Positions 47,401 through 54,957 of a stretch of 64,000 bases of DNA are shown piece after piece. The position numbers and the translations under genes are program-made. The stretch comes from Actinomadura parmotrematis (GTDB lineage Bacteria; Actinomycetota; Actinomycetes; Streptosporangiales; Streptosporangiaceae). How positions within the stretch are numbered: the first letter of the stretch is position 1; every line of letters begins with the position of its first letter. The stretch is from NCBI RefSeq assembly GCF_019458805.1, contig NZ_JAIBOA010000016.1, positions 62,001-126,000 of the forward strand, in the 5' to 3' direction. The notes beneath the pieces were generated by a model. That model had not been told where the DNA came from and did not search any database. It saw only the letters and a program-made list of their open reading frames with translations.

Positions 47401-49161
47401 GACCGCAAGGCCCTCCCGGCGCCCGACTTCGGCGCCAAGGTCTCCGGCCGCGCCCCGCGCACGCCGGAGGAGGAGACCCTCGCCGCCCTGTTCGCCGAGG
47501 TCCTCGGCCTGGAGCGGGTCGGTGTCGACGACGGGTTCTTCGACCTGGGCGGCGACTCGATCATCGCGATCCAGCTCGTGTCCCGCGCCCGCCAGTCCGG
47601 CCTGGTGATCTCGCCCCGCGAGGTGTTCCAGCACCAGACCGTCGAGGAGCTCGCCGCCGTCGCCCGCCCCGCGGGCGAGGACGAGCGGGTCGAGGTCGAG
47701 GCGCCCGGCGCGGGCGTCGGCACCGTCCCGCCCACCCCGATCATGCGCTGGTTCCGGCGCCTGCACGGCCCGACCAACGATTACAGCCAGCGGATGCTGC
47801 TGCGCGTCCCGCCCGGCCTCGGCGAGGACGCCCTCGCCCGCGCCCTCCAGGCGGTCCTGGACCACCACGACATGCTCCGCCTCCGCGTCGGCCCGGACGG
47901 CGGCGGCTTCGAGGTCGCCGAGCCGGGCGCGGTGGACGCCGCCGCGCTCGTCCGGCGGGTCGAGGGCATCGACGCGGCCACCCTGCGCGCCGAGTCCCTC
48001 GCCGCCCGCCGCCGCCTCGACCCCGCCGCCGGGACCATGGTGCAGCTCGTCTGGTTCGACGCCGGGCCGGCCGCCTCCGGCCGCCTGCTGATCACCGCCC
48101 ACCACCTGGTCGTGGACGGCGTCTCGTGGCGGATCGTGCTGCCCGACCTGGTCGCCGCCCTCGCGGGCGGCGCCCTCGACCCGGTGCCGACGTCGTTCCG
48201 CCGCTGGGCGCAGCGCCTCGCCGCCGCCGCGTCCGACCCCGGGCGCCTCGCCGAGGTCCCGCTGTGGACCGAGATCCTCGCCACCCCCGACCCCGACCTG
48301 GCGGACCGGCCGCTCGACCCGGCCGCCGACACCTTCGGCACCGCCCGCCACCTCACCGTGGACCTGCCCGCCGACGTCACCGGGCCGCTGCTCACCGACG
48401 TCCCGGCCGCGTTCCACGGCCGCGCCAACGACGTGCTGCTCACCGGCCTGGCCCTCGCCGTCGCCGAGTGGCGGCGCGAGCGCGGCGCGGGGGAGGACGG
48501 CGCGGTCCTGATCGACCTGGAGGGCCACGGCCGCGAGGAGATCGTCCCGGGCGTGGACCTGTCCCGCACGGCCGGCTGGTTCACCTCGATCTTCCCGGTC
48601 CGGCTGGACGCGGGCGGCGTCGGCTGGGCCGAGGCGACCGCGGGCGGCCCGGCCGTCGGCACCGCCCTCAAGCGGATCAAGGAGCAGCTGCGCGAGCTGC
48701 CCGACAACGGCATCGGGTACGGGCTGCTGGAGGACCGGCTGCCCGCCGCCCGCACCCCGCAGATCGCGTTCAACTACCTGGGCCGCGCCGCCGCCCCCGC
48801 CGAGACCGACTGGTCGCCCGCCGGGCAGGCCGACACCGACGCGCTCGCCGGCGGCCAGGACGACGCGCTCGCCCTCGTCCACGCGATCGAGGTCAACGCC
48901 CACACCCGCGACCTGCCCGGCGGCCCCGAGCTGTCGGCGACCTGGACGTGGGCGGGCGGCCTGTTCGCCGAGACCGAGATCGCCGACCTCGCCGGCCGCT
49001 GGGCGGCCGCGCTGCGCGGCCTCGTCGCGCACGTCGTGGACGCCCCCGCGGACGGCCCGGTCGGCGGCTTCACCCCCTCCGACCTGTCCCTGGTCGAGAT
49101 CGACCAGGACGAGATCGACGACCTCGCCGCCGAGCTGGACGGCGATTGGGAGCTGGACTGA
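41488..49161 (+). CDS. Nonribosomal peptide synthetase 2: C-A-T-C-A-T-E
   Basis: The GTG at 41488 overlaps the NRPS 1 stop (GTGA) and follows GGAAGG by seven bases. The 2557-residue protein has two modules. Module 4: a C domain (LEDILPLSPLQQGFFFH, HHILWDG with His142) that receives the D-residue chain from the upstream epimerase, A4 (code about D,T,H,N,L,G,F,V,D, not recognised) and T Ser978. Module 5: C (HHIAADG, His1161), A5 (DFWNVGMVH, threonine type), T Ser2024 and an epimerase (HHLVVDG, His2205). The tail GGFTPSDLSLVEIDQDEIDDL looks like a donor docking segment for NRPS 3. Module 5 is largely a duplicate of module 3. Confidence 0.93.
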   Translation: MNRGDLEDILPLSPLQQGFFFHALLDSGEAPGDSDVYTAQIVLDLAGPLDAAALRAAADTLLRRHGNLRAAFWHEDLSRPVQVIPRAAELPWREAEAADDAAAEAIVQEERARGFDVTEPPLLRFVLVRLAADRHRLVLTNHHILWDGWSTPVLATELFLLYIQGGHDAGFPRVTPYKNYLAWLAGQDRTAAEDAWRRALAGVDEPTLVAPEAAGRPPVRPARTSTALDERLTRKLGRAARRHGVTLSTVLQAAWGLTLGRLLGTGDVVFGATVSGRPPELPGVEQMIGLFINTLPIRVRYSLDEPLSALLERLQDEQTELLAHHHLGLTDIQKVAGTGGPLFDTMTVLENYPFDPASMDGELNGVRITGFDSYDATHFPLSFVAIPDKELSLRLHYRPDVYDAEVVEGLLARTRRFLEAFAEDADQPIGAVDVAGEDERARLAAWNATAAEPVPGTLASLFERQAARTPDATALVANGEALTFAELNGRANRLAHELIARGIGAEDRVALVLPRTPEMVAAILGVLKAGAAYVPIDPEYPADRIAYMLDDAAPVLTIGAESPDVSGRPDHDPSDADRVRPLLPGNAAYVIYTSGSTGRPKGVPVAHAAVLNYYEAHRASFMEPEIERAGRRMRFAHTASFSFDTSWHGLLWMLHGQELHLIDDELRRDVAGFAAYIAAARIDLVNTTPSHFQSLRDSGLLTAAHRPSTLLLGGEAIGQALWDELRALTGVTVRNFYGPTESTVDTMNARVTDAARPTIGSPYRATRAYVLDAALQPAAPGLPGELYLAGAQLARGYLGRPGLTAERFVADPFGAPGERMYRTGDLVRWTFDGKIEYLGRVDDQVKIRGFRVELGEVESVLVRHAAVAHAAVVVRDGRLAAYLVPAGGAGLDAAAVRRHAAAHLPDYMVPSLTVLDALPLTVNGKLDRRALPEPGAAATVSRAPRSPQEEILCGLFGEILGVARVGVDDSFFDLGGDSLVATRLISRIRTALGAELPVRALFEAPTVAGLAERLADAAGTARPPLVRADRPGTVPLSYAQQRLWFLNRFEGPSATFNMPAALRLDGALDRAALQAALADVVARHEPLRTVFPDSGGTPRQLVLPAADARPALPVVRTDEARLPMELAAAVGEGFDLSAEPPLRARLFDLGGDSHVLALVLHHIAADGWSMAPLARDVVLAYAARAEGKAPEWEPLPVQYADYTLWQHELFGSEDDPGSLISRQLAHWKDALAGLPDQLELPADRPRPTEASYRGGTVAFELDADVHAALRTIARETGASLFMVMQAAFAALLTRLGAGTDVPIGSPIAGRTDEALDDLVGMFVNMLVLRTDTSGDPTFRDLVARVKDADLAAYAHQDVPFERLVEVLNPARSMARHPLFQVVLSFQNNPEARLEMDGLSGGAEPLTAGVAKYDLSLYLEERQDEQGAPAGIEAGLEYALDLFDPDTAASIADRFARLVRELVDAPDAPIGTADVLERAERRTLLRKWAGGTAIGKADRTTVPALFEAQAAARPDAPAVTFEDTTLTYGELNARANRLARHLVAQGVGPERFVALSLPRSADLVVAILAVLKAGAAYVPVDPDYPADRIAYMLDDAKPVLTVESADADGAYADTDLTDADRLAPLLPDHPAYVIYTSGSTGRPKGVVVPHQNVARLLSSTQDWFHFGPDDVWTLFHSYAFDFSVWELWGSLLYGGRLVVVPYLTSRTPADFLKLLAAERVTVLNQTPSAFYQLMAADRDAPGTDLALRYIVFGGEALELGRLDDWYSRHAEDAPTLVNMYGITETTVHVSYIALDREYAATAPGSVIGEGIPDLKLYVLDDRLQPAPIGVVGELYVAGDGLARGYLNRPGLSAERFVADPHGKPGTRMYRTGDLGRWLKSGKLEYLGRADQQVQLRGFRIELGEIEAALVRHDSVRDAAVVVRDDRLIAYAVGGGVDSGELRRFVNLTLPDYMVPAVVVELDALPLTSNGKLDRKALPAPDFGAKVSGRAPRTPEEETLAALFAEVLGLERVGVDDGFFDLGGDSIIAIQLVSRARQSGLVISPREVFQHQTVEELAAVARPAGEDERVEVEAPGAGVGTVPPTPIMRWFRRLHGPTNDYSQRMLLRVPPGLGEDALARALQAVLDHHDMLRLRVGPDGGGFEVAEPGAVDAAALVRRVEGIDAATLRAESLAARRRLDPAAGTMVQLVWFDAGPAASGRLLITAHHLVVDGVSWRIVLPDLVAALAGGALDPVPTSFRRWAQRLAAAASDPGRLAEVPLWTEILATPDPDLADRPLDPAADTFGTARHLTVDLPADVTGPLLTDVPAAFHGRANDVLLTGLALAVAEWRRERGAGEDGAVLIDLEGHGREEIVPGVDLSRTAGWFTSIFPVRLDAGGVGWAEATAGGPAVGTALKRIKEQLRELPDNGIGYGLLEDRLPAARTPQIAFNYLGRAAAPAETDWSPAGQADTDALAGGQDDALALVHAIEVNAHTRDLPGGPELSATWTWAGGLFAETEIADLAGRWAAALRGLVAHVVDAPADGPVGGFTPSDLSLVEIDQDEIDDLAAELDGDWELD
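46495..47693 (+). repeat. Direct repeat, copy 2: module 5 adenylation/carrier segment
   Basis: Copy of 38801-39999 at constant offset 7694. The same unusual-codon patch is present (GATTTTCTGAAGTTGCTGG at about 46612-46630), so the copies share a recent origin or were homogenised by recombination. Confidence 0.8.
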
Positions 49162-49163
49162 CG

Positions 49164-52100
49164 ATGACCGAGCAGCCGAAGAAGCCGTCCCAGCTGGAGG
49201 ACGTGCTGCCGCTGTCGCCGCTCCAGCAGGGCCTGTTCTTCCACGCCCTCTACGGCGACGACCGGGACGTCTACACCGCACAGCTCGTCTGCGCCCTGGA
49301 CGGCCCCCTGGACGCCGGCGCGCTCCGCGCCGCCGCGGGCACGCTGCTGGCCCGGCACGCCAACCTGCGCGCCGGGTTCCGCCAGCGCAAGGAGGGCACG
49401 CCCGTCCAGGTCGTGCACCGCCGGGTCCGCACGCCCTGGGAGGAGGTCGACCTCACCGGCCTGCCCGAGGCCGACCGCGCCGCCGAGGCGGACGCGATCG
49501 CCGCCCGCGAGCGGGCGACGCCGTTCGACATGGCCAAGCCGCCGCTCATGCGGTTCGTCCTGGTGCGGACGGGCGAGGACCGGCACCGGCTGATCCTCAC
49601 CAACCACCACATCCTGCTGGACGGCTGGTCCACCCCGATCCTGCAGACCGAGCTGTTCACCCTCTACCTCACCAAGGGCGACGACACCGGCATGCCGCGC
49701 GTCACCCCCTACAAGAACTACCTGGCGTGGGTGGCCAAGCAGGACCGCACCGCCGCCGAGGACGCCTGGCGGCGCGCCCTGGACGGCGTGGACGAGCCGA
49801 CGCTCGTCGCGCCCGACGCCGGCGCGCCCGGCGGCGAGGCGGCGCCCGGCCGCGTCCGCGTCGCGCTGCCCGAGGACCTGACCGCCGCCCTCAACACGCG
49901 CGCCCGCGCCGAGGGCGTCACCCTCAACACCGTCCTGCAGCTCGCGTGGGGCGTCGTGCTGTCCCGGCTGACCGGCGGCACCGACGTGGTGTTCGGCGCG
50001 GCCGTGTCCGGGCGGCCGCCCGAGCTGCCCGGCGTCGAGCAGATGATCGGCCTGTTCATCAACACGCTGCCCGTCCGCGTCGCCGTCCGGCCCGCCGACA
50101 CCGTCGCGGAGGCGCTCCGCCGTCTCCAGGGCGAGCAGGCCGACCTGCTGGCCCACCACCACCTCGGCCTCGCCGACATCCAGCGGCTGCACGGCGCCGG
50201 GACGCTCTTCGACACCATGACGGTGCTGGAGAACTACCCCTTCGACCCCGACGCCGCCGGCACCGACCTCGGCGGCCTCGCCATCAGCGCCCTCGACGGC
50301 TACGACGCCACCCACTACCCGCTCGCCCTCGCCGCCGTCCCCGGCCGGCGGCTGTCGCTCCGCCTGGACCACCGGCGGGACGTGTTCGACGACGCCGCCG
50401 CCGGGCGGATCATGGGGCGGCTGCGGCGCGCCCTGGAGACGATCGCGCACCGGCCCGCGACGCCGCTCGGCCGCATCGACGTCCTCGACGCCGCCGAGCG
50501 CACCCGCGTCCTCCGCGCCTGGCAGGGCCCGGTCACCGGCCGCGCCGGGACCGCGCCCGCCACGATCACCGGCCGGTTCGCCGCCCGCGTCGCCGCCGCC
50601 CCGGACGCCGTCGCGGTCCGCGCCGGCGACACCACGCTCACCTACCGGGAGCTCGACGAGCGCGCCAACCGCCTCGCGCACCGCCTCGCCGGGCTCGGCG
50701 TCGGCCCCGAGACGCGCGTCGCCACGCTCCTCGACCGGTCCGCCGACGTCGTCGTCGCCACCCTCGCCATCGTCAAGGCGGGCGGGGTGTACGCGCCGAT
50801 CCACCACAGCTACCCGGCCGACCGCATCGCCTGGGCCATCGAGGAGGTCGGCGCGCCCGTCCTGCTCGTCGACGCGGTCACCGCGCCGCTCGTCGCGGAC
50901 GTCCGGGCGACCGCCCGCACCATCGTCCTCGACGGGACTGAGGACGGGGACGGCCCCGCGCACGCGCCCGACGTCGAGGTGCAGCCCGACCGCCTCGCCT
51001 ACGTGCTGTTCACCTCCGGCTCGACGGGCCTGCCGAAGGGCGTCATGGTCCGCCACCGCGACGTCGTGGACCTGGCCGACGACGCCGCCATGACCAACGG
51101 CGCCCACGACCGCGTCCTCATGCACTCCCCGCACGCCTTCGACGCCTCCACCTACGAGATCTGGACGCCGCTGCTGCACGGCGGGACCGTCGTCGTCGCG
51201 CCGAAGGGGCGGCTCGACGCCGCCACCCTGGAGAAGGTGATCGTCGAGGAGGACGTGCAGGGGCTGTTCATCACCACCACCCTGTTCAACCTGGTCGCCG
51301 AGGAGCGCCCGGAGGCGTTCGCGCACCTGCGGGAGGTCCTCACCGGCGGCGAGGCCGGGTCGGTCGCGGCGATGCGCAAGGTCCTCGCCGCCTGCCCCGA
51401 CACCGAGGTCGGCAACGTCTACGGCCCGACCGAGTGCACCACCTACACCACCGTCGCCGGGATGCGCGGCCCGCTGGAGGCGGGCGAGACCCTCCCCGTC
51501 CTCGGCAGCCCCATCGACGACATGCAGGTCTACCTGCTGGACGAGGCGCTCCAGCCCGTCCCGCCGGGAGTCACCGGCGAGGCGTACATCGCGGGCGCCG
51601 GTATGGGGCGCGGCTACCTCGACCGGCCCGTCCTCACCTCCGAGCGGTTCGTCGCCAACCCCTTCGGCGCCCCCGGCGAGCGCATGTACCGCACCGGCGA
51701 CCTGCTGCGGTGGCGGGACGACGGGACCTTGGAGTACGTCGACCGGGCGGACTTCCAGGTGAAGGTGCGCGGGTTCCGGATCGAGCTCGGCGAGATCGAG
51801 TCGGCGATCGCCGCGCACCCCTCGGTCGCCAACGTCGCCGTCCTCGCCCGCGAGGACGAGCCCGGCCTGAAGCGCCTCGTCGCCTACGTCCTGCCCGTCG
51901 CGGGCCGCGAGGTCCCCGACCTGCGCCGGTTCGCAGGGGAGCGGCTGCCCGAGTACATGGTCCCGGCCGCCGTCGTCGTCCTGGACACCTTCCCGATCGG
52001 CCCGACGGGCAAGCTCGACCGGCGCGCCCTGCCCGCCCCCGACTACGGCGAGGCGCTCGCCGGGCGCGCGCCCGCCACGCCCGAGGAGGAGACCCTCTGC

Positions 52101-53087
52101 GCCTTGTTCGCCGAGGTCCTCGGCGTCGAGCGGGTCGGCGCGGACGTCAGCTTCTTCGACTACGGCGGCGACAGCATCACCGCCCTCAAGCTCGTCACCC
52201 GCGCCCGCCAGGCCGGCCTCGAGCTCACCCCGAAGGACCTGTTCACCCGGCAGACCGTGGAGGCGCTGCTGGCCGCCGACGGGCAGCCCGACCTCGGCTT
52301 CGAGGTGCTGCTGCCGATCCGCGAGAGCGGGACGCGGCCGCCGCTGTTCTTCGTCCACCCGGCGGGCGGCCTGGCCTGGAACTACTTCCAGTTCCAGCGC
52401 TACCTCGGCCCCGACCAGCCCATCTACGGCCTCCAGGCGCGCGCGTTCACCCGCGACGAGCTGCCCGGCTCGATCGAGGAGATGGCCGCCGACTACCTGG
52501 AGCTGATCCGCGGCGTGCGGCCGCACGGCCCCTACCGGCTGGCCGGCTGGTCCCTCGGCGGCCTCGTCGCCTACGAGATCGCCGTCCGCCTCCAGGAGGC
52601 CGGCGAGCAGGTCGACCTCCTCGCCATGATCGACTCCTACCACGGGCTCGACCTGGACTCCGAGCGCCGCCAGATCCTGCCCGAGCTGCTGCTCGGCATC
52701 GGCGTCGACGCCACCATGCTCGACCCGGCCGGCAACCCCGACCTCGACCAGATCATGGGCGTGCTCGCCGAGCGCGGCGACGCCCTCGCCACCCTGGACG
52801 AGAACGACCTGGTGAACGTCTACCGCAACTACGAGAACGGCGTGCGCCAGTCCGAGGAGTACCGGCCCCGGCCGTTCCGCGGCGACGTGGTGTTCTTCAC
52901 CGCCCTCCAGGGCCGCGACGCCGGCTCCCCGACCGCGCACGGCACCTGGTCGGGCCTGGTGGACGGCACGATCGAGGACCACCCCCTCGACGTCGAGCAC
53001 CACCACCTGATGGAGCCCGGCCCCGCGTCGGAGATGGGCGCGGTGCTCGCCGCCCGCCTCGACGAACTCACCACCGACCGCCGATAA
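49164..53087 (+). CDS. Nonribosomal peptide synthetase 3: C-A-T-TE (terminal module)
   Basis: The ATG at 49164 is two bases after the NRPS 2 stop. The 1307-residue protein has a C domain with an acceptor-type start (LEDVLPLSPLQQGLFFHAL; HHILLDG, His148) that should accept a D-terminated chain, A6 (A4 motif FDASTYEIW; code about D,A,Y,F,L,G,V,T,Y, not recognised), T Ser1004 (YGGDSITALKL) and a type I thioesterase with GWSLGG (Ser1130), IDSYHG and a C-terminal EHHHLMEP histidine. The thioesterase releases the finished hexapeptide by hydrolysis or cyclisation; the sequence does not decide which. Confidence 0.93.
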   Translation: MTEQPKKPSQLEDVLPLSPLQQGLFFHALYGDDRDVYTAQLVCALDGPLDAGALRAAAGTLLARHANLRAGFRQRKEGTPVQVVHRRVRTPWEEVDLTGLPEADRAAEADAIAARERATPFDMAKPPLMRFVLVRTGEDRHRLILTNHHILLDGWSTPILQTELFTLYLTKGDDTGMPRVTPYKNYLAWVAKQDRTAAEDAWRRALDGVDEPTLVAPDAGAPGGEAAPGRVRVALPEDLTAALNTRARAEGVTLNTVLQLAWGVVLSRLTGGTDVVFGAAVSGRPPELPGVEQMIGLFINTLPVRVAVRPADTVAEALRRLQGEQADLLAHHHLGLADIQRLHGAGTLFDTMTVLENYPFDPDAAGTDLGGLAISALDGYDATHYPLALAAVPGRRLSLRLDHRRDVFDDAAAGRIMGRLRRALETIAHRPATPLGRIDVLDAAERTRVLRAWQGPVTGRAGTAPATITGRFAARVAAAPDAVAVRAGDTTLTYRELDERANRLAHRLAGLGVGPETRVATLLDRSADVVVATLAIVKAGGVYAPIHHSYPADRIAWAIEEVGAPVLLVDAVTAPLVADVRATARTIVLDGTEDGDGPAHAPDVEVQPDRLAYVLFTSGSTGLPKGVMVRHRDVVDLADDAAMTNGAHDRVLMHSPHAFDASTYEIWTPLLHGGTVVVAPKGRLDAATLEKVIVEEDVQGLFITTTLFNLVAEERPEAFAHLREVLTGGEAGSVAAMRKVLAACPDTEVGNVYGPTECTTYTTVAGMRGPLEAGETLPVLGSPIDDMQVYLLDEALQPVPPGVTGEAYIAGAGMGRGYLDRPVLTSERFVANPFGAPGERMYRTGDLLRWRDDGTLEYVDRADFQVKVRGFRIELGEIESAIAAHPSVANVAVLAREDEPGLKRLVAYVLPVAGREVPDLRRFAGERLPEYMVPAAVVVLDTFPIGPTGKLDRRALPAPDYGEALAGRAPATPEEETLCALFAEVLGVERVGADVSFFDYGGDSITALKLVTRARQAGLELTPKDLFTRQTVEALLAADGQPDLGFEVLLPIRESGTRPPLFFVHPAGGLAWNYFQFQRYLGPDQPIYGLQARAFTRDELPGSIEEMAADYLELIRGVRPHGPYRLAGWSLGGLVAYEIAVRLQEAGEQVDLLAMIDSYHGLDLDSERRQILPELLLGIGVDATMLDPAGNPDLDQIMGVLAERGDALATLDENDLVNVYRNYENGVRQSEEYRPRPFRGDVVFFTALQGRDAGSPTAHGTWSGLVDGTIEDHPLDVEHHHLMEPGPASEMGAVLAARLDELTTDRR

Positions 53088-53150
53088 CCTGACACGACCG
53101 GCGTAACCGACACCCCCGGCGTCACCGCCGCACCGGAAAGGAACCCCCCG

Positions 53151-53360
53151 ATGGCCAACCCCTTCGAGGACCCCGACGGCCGCTACCTCGTCCTGGTGAA
53201 CGACGAGGGCCAGCACTCGCTGTGGCCGTCGTTCGCCGAGGTCCCGGCCGGCTGGACCGTCGCCAAGACCGAGGACACCCGGCAGGCGTGCGTCGACCAC
53301 ATCGAGGCGAACTGGACCGACCTGCGCCCGAAGAGCCTCATCGAGGCCATGGGTGGCTGA
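53151..53360 (+). CDS. MbtH-like protein
   Basis: The 69-residue protein carries the family signature NDEGQHSLWPSFAEVPAGW and TRQACVDHIEANWTDLRPKSL. MbtH proteins bind adenylation domains and are often needed for their solubility and activity. An AAAGGA site precedes it, 63 bases after NRPS 3. It is likely the partner for some or all adenylation domains of the cluster, possibly including the split one. Confidence 0.95.
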   Translation: MANPFEDPDGRYLVLVNDEGQHSLWPSFAEVPAGWTVAKTEDTRQACVDHIEANWTDLRPKSLIEAMGG

Positions 53361-54057
53361 CCGGGTGGCCCCCGCGTCGCCCCCCGCGTCGCCCCCGGTG
53401 GAGGTGCCCGCCGTCACCGAGTGGGCGATGGAGATGCGCGACCCCGCCGACCTGCGGCCCGCGCCGCGGCCGGACCTGGAGATGACCTTCAGCCGCGCCC
53501 GCGTCCCCTCGCCCGACGTGAGCCGCGCCCTCTACGCCGCCGTCGGCGCCCGGGTCTGCTGGACCGACCGGTTCGGCTGGTCCCACGCCGACTGGGACGC
53601 CTGGGTGGCGCGGCCCGAGCTCGGCACCTGGCTCGTCATGGCCGAGGGCACCCTCGCCGGCTACTTCGAGCTGGAGGCCCAGCCCGGCGGCGACACCGAG
53701 ATCCACCTGGTCGGGCTCACCCCGGCGTTCGTCGGGCAGGGCTGCGGCGGGTACCTCGTCGAGCAGTGCGTGCGCCGCGCCTGGGCGCGCGGCGACCTGT
53801 GGGCGCCGGGCACCGGCCCGACCGGCCGGGTGTGGCTGCGCACCAGCACCCTGGACCACCCGAACGCGCTCGCCAACTACGAGCGGCGCGGCTTCCGGGT
53901 GGCGAGCGAGACCGTCAAGGCTAAGTCCGTCCCCGACCCCCGGCTCGCGCCCTGGCCGCTGCCGCACGACCCGCGCCCCGCCGTCGCGGCGGCCCGGCCG
54001 GGACGGGGCGCCGATCCGATGAGCGAGCTAGATCCCGTGAGCGAGGCGATCCGATGA
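53353..54057 (+). CDS. GNAT family N-acetyltransferase
   Basis: The GTG at 53353 overlaps the MbtH gene by eight bases. The 234-residue product has the GNAT core: GWSHADWDAWV, EIHLVGLTPAFVGQGCGGYLVEQCVRRAW (acetyl-CoA loop, with QGCGG in place of Q/RxxGxG/A) and DHPNALANYERRGFRV. Its translationally coupled place inside the NRPS operon suggests it acylates the peptide, an amino acid precursor such as Dap, or provides self-resistance; which of these is unknown. The C-terminus contains a short duplicated DPxSE unit that matches a DNA repeat at 54013-54059. Confidence 0.8.
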   Translation: MADRVAPASPPASPPVEVPAVTEWAMEMRDPADLRPAPRPDLEMTFSRARVPSPDVSRALYAAVGARVCWTDRFGWSHADWDAWVARPELGTWLVMAEGTLAGYFELEAQPGGDTEIHLVGLTPAFVGQGCGGYLVEQCVRRAWARGDLWAPGTGPTGRVWLRTSTLDHPNALANYERRGFRVASETVKAKSVPDPRLAPWPLPHDPRPAVAAARPGRGADPMSELDPVSEAIR

Positions 54058-54794
54058 GCAAGGGCTGGTTCCGCTGCGTGGAGACGCGGCCGTGGTCGTC
54101 GCTGCGGCTGTTCGTGCTGCCGCACGCCGGCGGCTCGGCGGTGTTCTACCGGTCCTGGGGCGCCGCCCTCAGCCCCGCCGTGGAGCTGCACACCGTGCAG
54201 TACCCCGGCCGCGCCGACCGGATGCGCGACCCGCTGATCACCGACGCGCACCAGCTCGCCCGCCTCATCGCCGGCGCGATGGCGCCGCTGCTCGACCGGC
54301 CCGCGGCGCTGCTCGGCCACAGCATGGGCGCCGTCCTCGCCTACGAGGTGGCGCGCCTGCTCCAGGAGCGCGGCGCCCCGCCCGTCCACCTGTTCGCCTC
54401 CGGCGCCCGCGCCCCCCACGACCGCGGCACCGACCGCGTCTCCGACCTCGACGACGACGGGATCGTCGCGGAGATGACCGAGCTCGGCGGCACCGACGCC
54501 GAGGTGCTGCGCGACCCCGAGCTGCGCGAGCTCGTCATGCCCTACGTGCGCAACGACTTCACGCTCATCGAGGACTACGCGCACCGCTCCGGGACGCGCC
54601 TCGCCGTCCCCGTCACCGCGATCATCGGCGACGCCGACCCGCACGTGGACGAGGGACAGGCGCGCCGCTGGGCGGAGGTCACCGACGGCCGGTTCGCGCT
54701 GCGCGTCCTGCCCGGCGACCACTTCTACCTGGTGCCGCAGCAGGCCGCGGTGCTGGCGGAGGTCCACCGGGCCCTGGAGGTCCCCGCCCGCTGA
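54054..54794 (+). CDS. Type II (editing) thioesterase
   Basis: The ATG overlaps the GNAT stop (ATGA). The 246-residue alpha/beta hydrolase has LFVLPHAGGSAVFYRSW near the start, GHSMGAVLAYEVA as nucleophile elbow, ADPHVD and the catalytic His in LPGDHFYL. Such enzymes clear wrongly loaded or stalled groups from carrier proteins. That may matter here because one module appears to be loaded in trans. Confidence 0.93.
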   Translation: MSKGWFRCVETRPWSSLRLFVLPHAGGSAVFYRSWGAALSPAVELHTVQYPGRADRMRDPLITDAHQLARLIAGAMAPLLDRPAALLGHSMGAVLAYEVARLLQERGAPPVHLFASGARAPHDRGTDRVSDLDDDGIVAEMTELGGTDAEVLRDPELRELVMPYVRNDFTLIEDYAHRSGTRLAVPVTAIIGDADPHVDEGQARRWAEVTDGRFALRVLPGDHFYLVPQQAAVLAEVHRALEVPAR

Positions 54795-54957
54795 CCCGGC
54801 CGCGGCTCCGGTCCGCCCGAAAAGGGACCCTCGGGACGTCCCGGCCGGATCCGGGCCTGGGCGGCGGATCATCCCCGTCGTACCGTGGCGGCAGGCGGGG
54901 GGCCGGAAGGACAGGCCGCGGACCACCCCGCCGCCGGCGCCCGCCCCGGGAGTCGCC
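54795..54957. other. Gap between the peptide cluster and Mce-type ATPase
   Basis: This 163-base region contains the 12-base palindrome CGGGACGTCCCG (54832-54843) and a second palindrome around CCGGATCCGG. It may terminate the NRPS transcript, though no U tract is visible. Confidence 0.3.
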
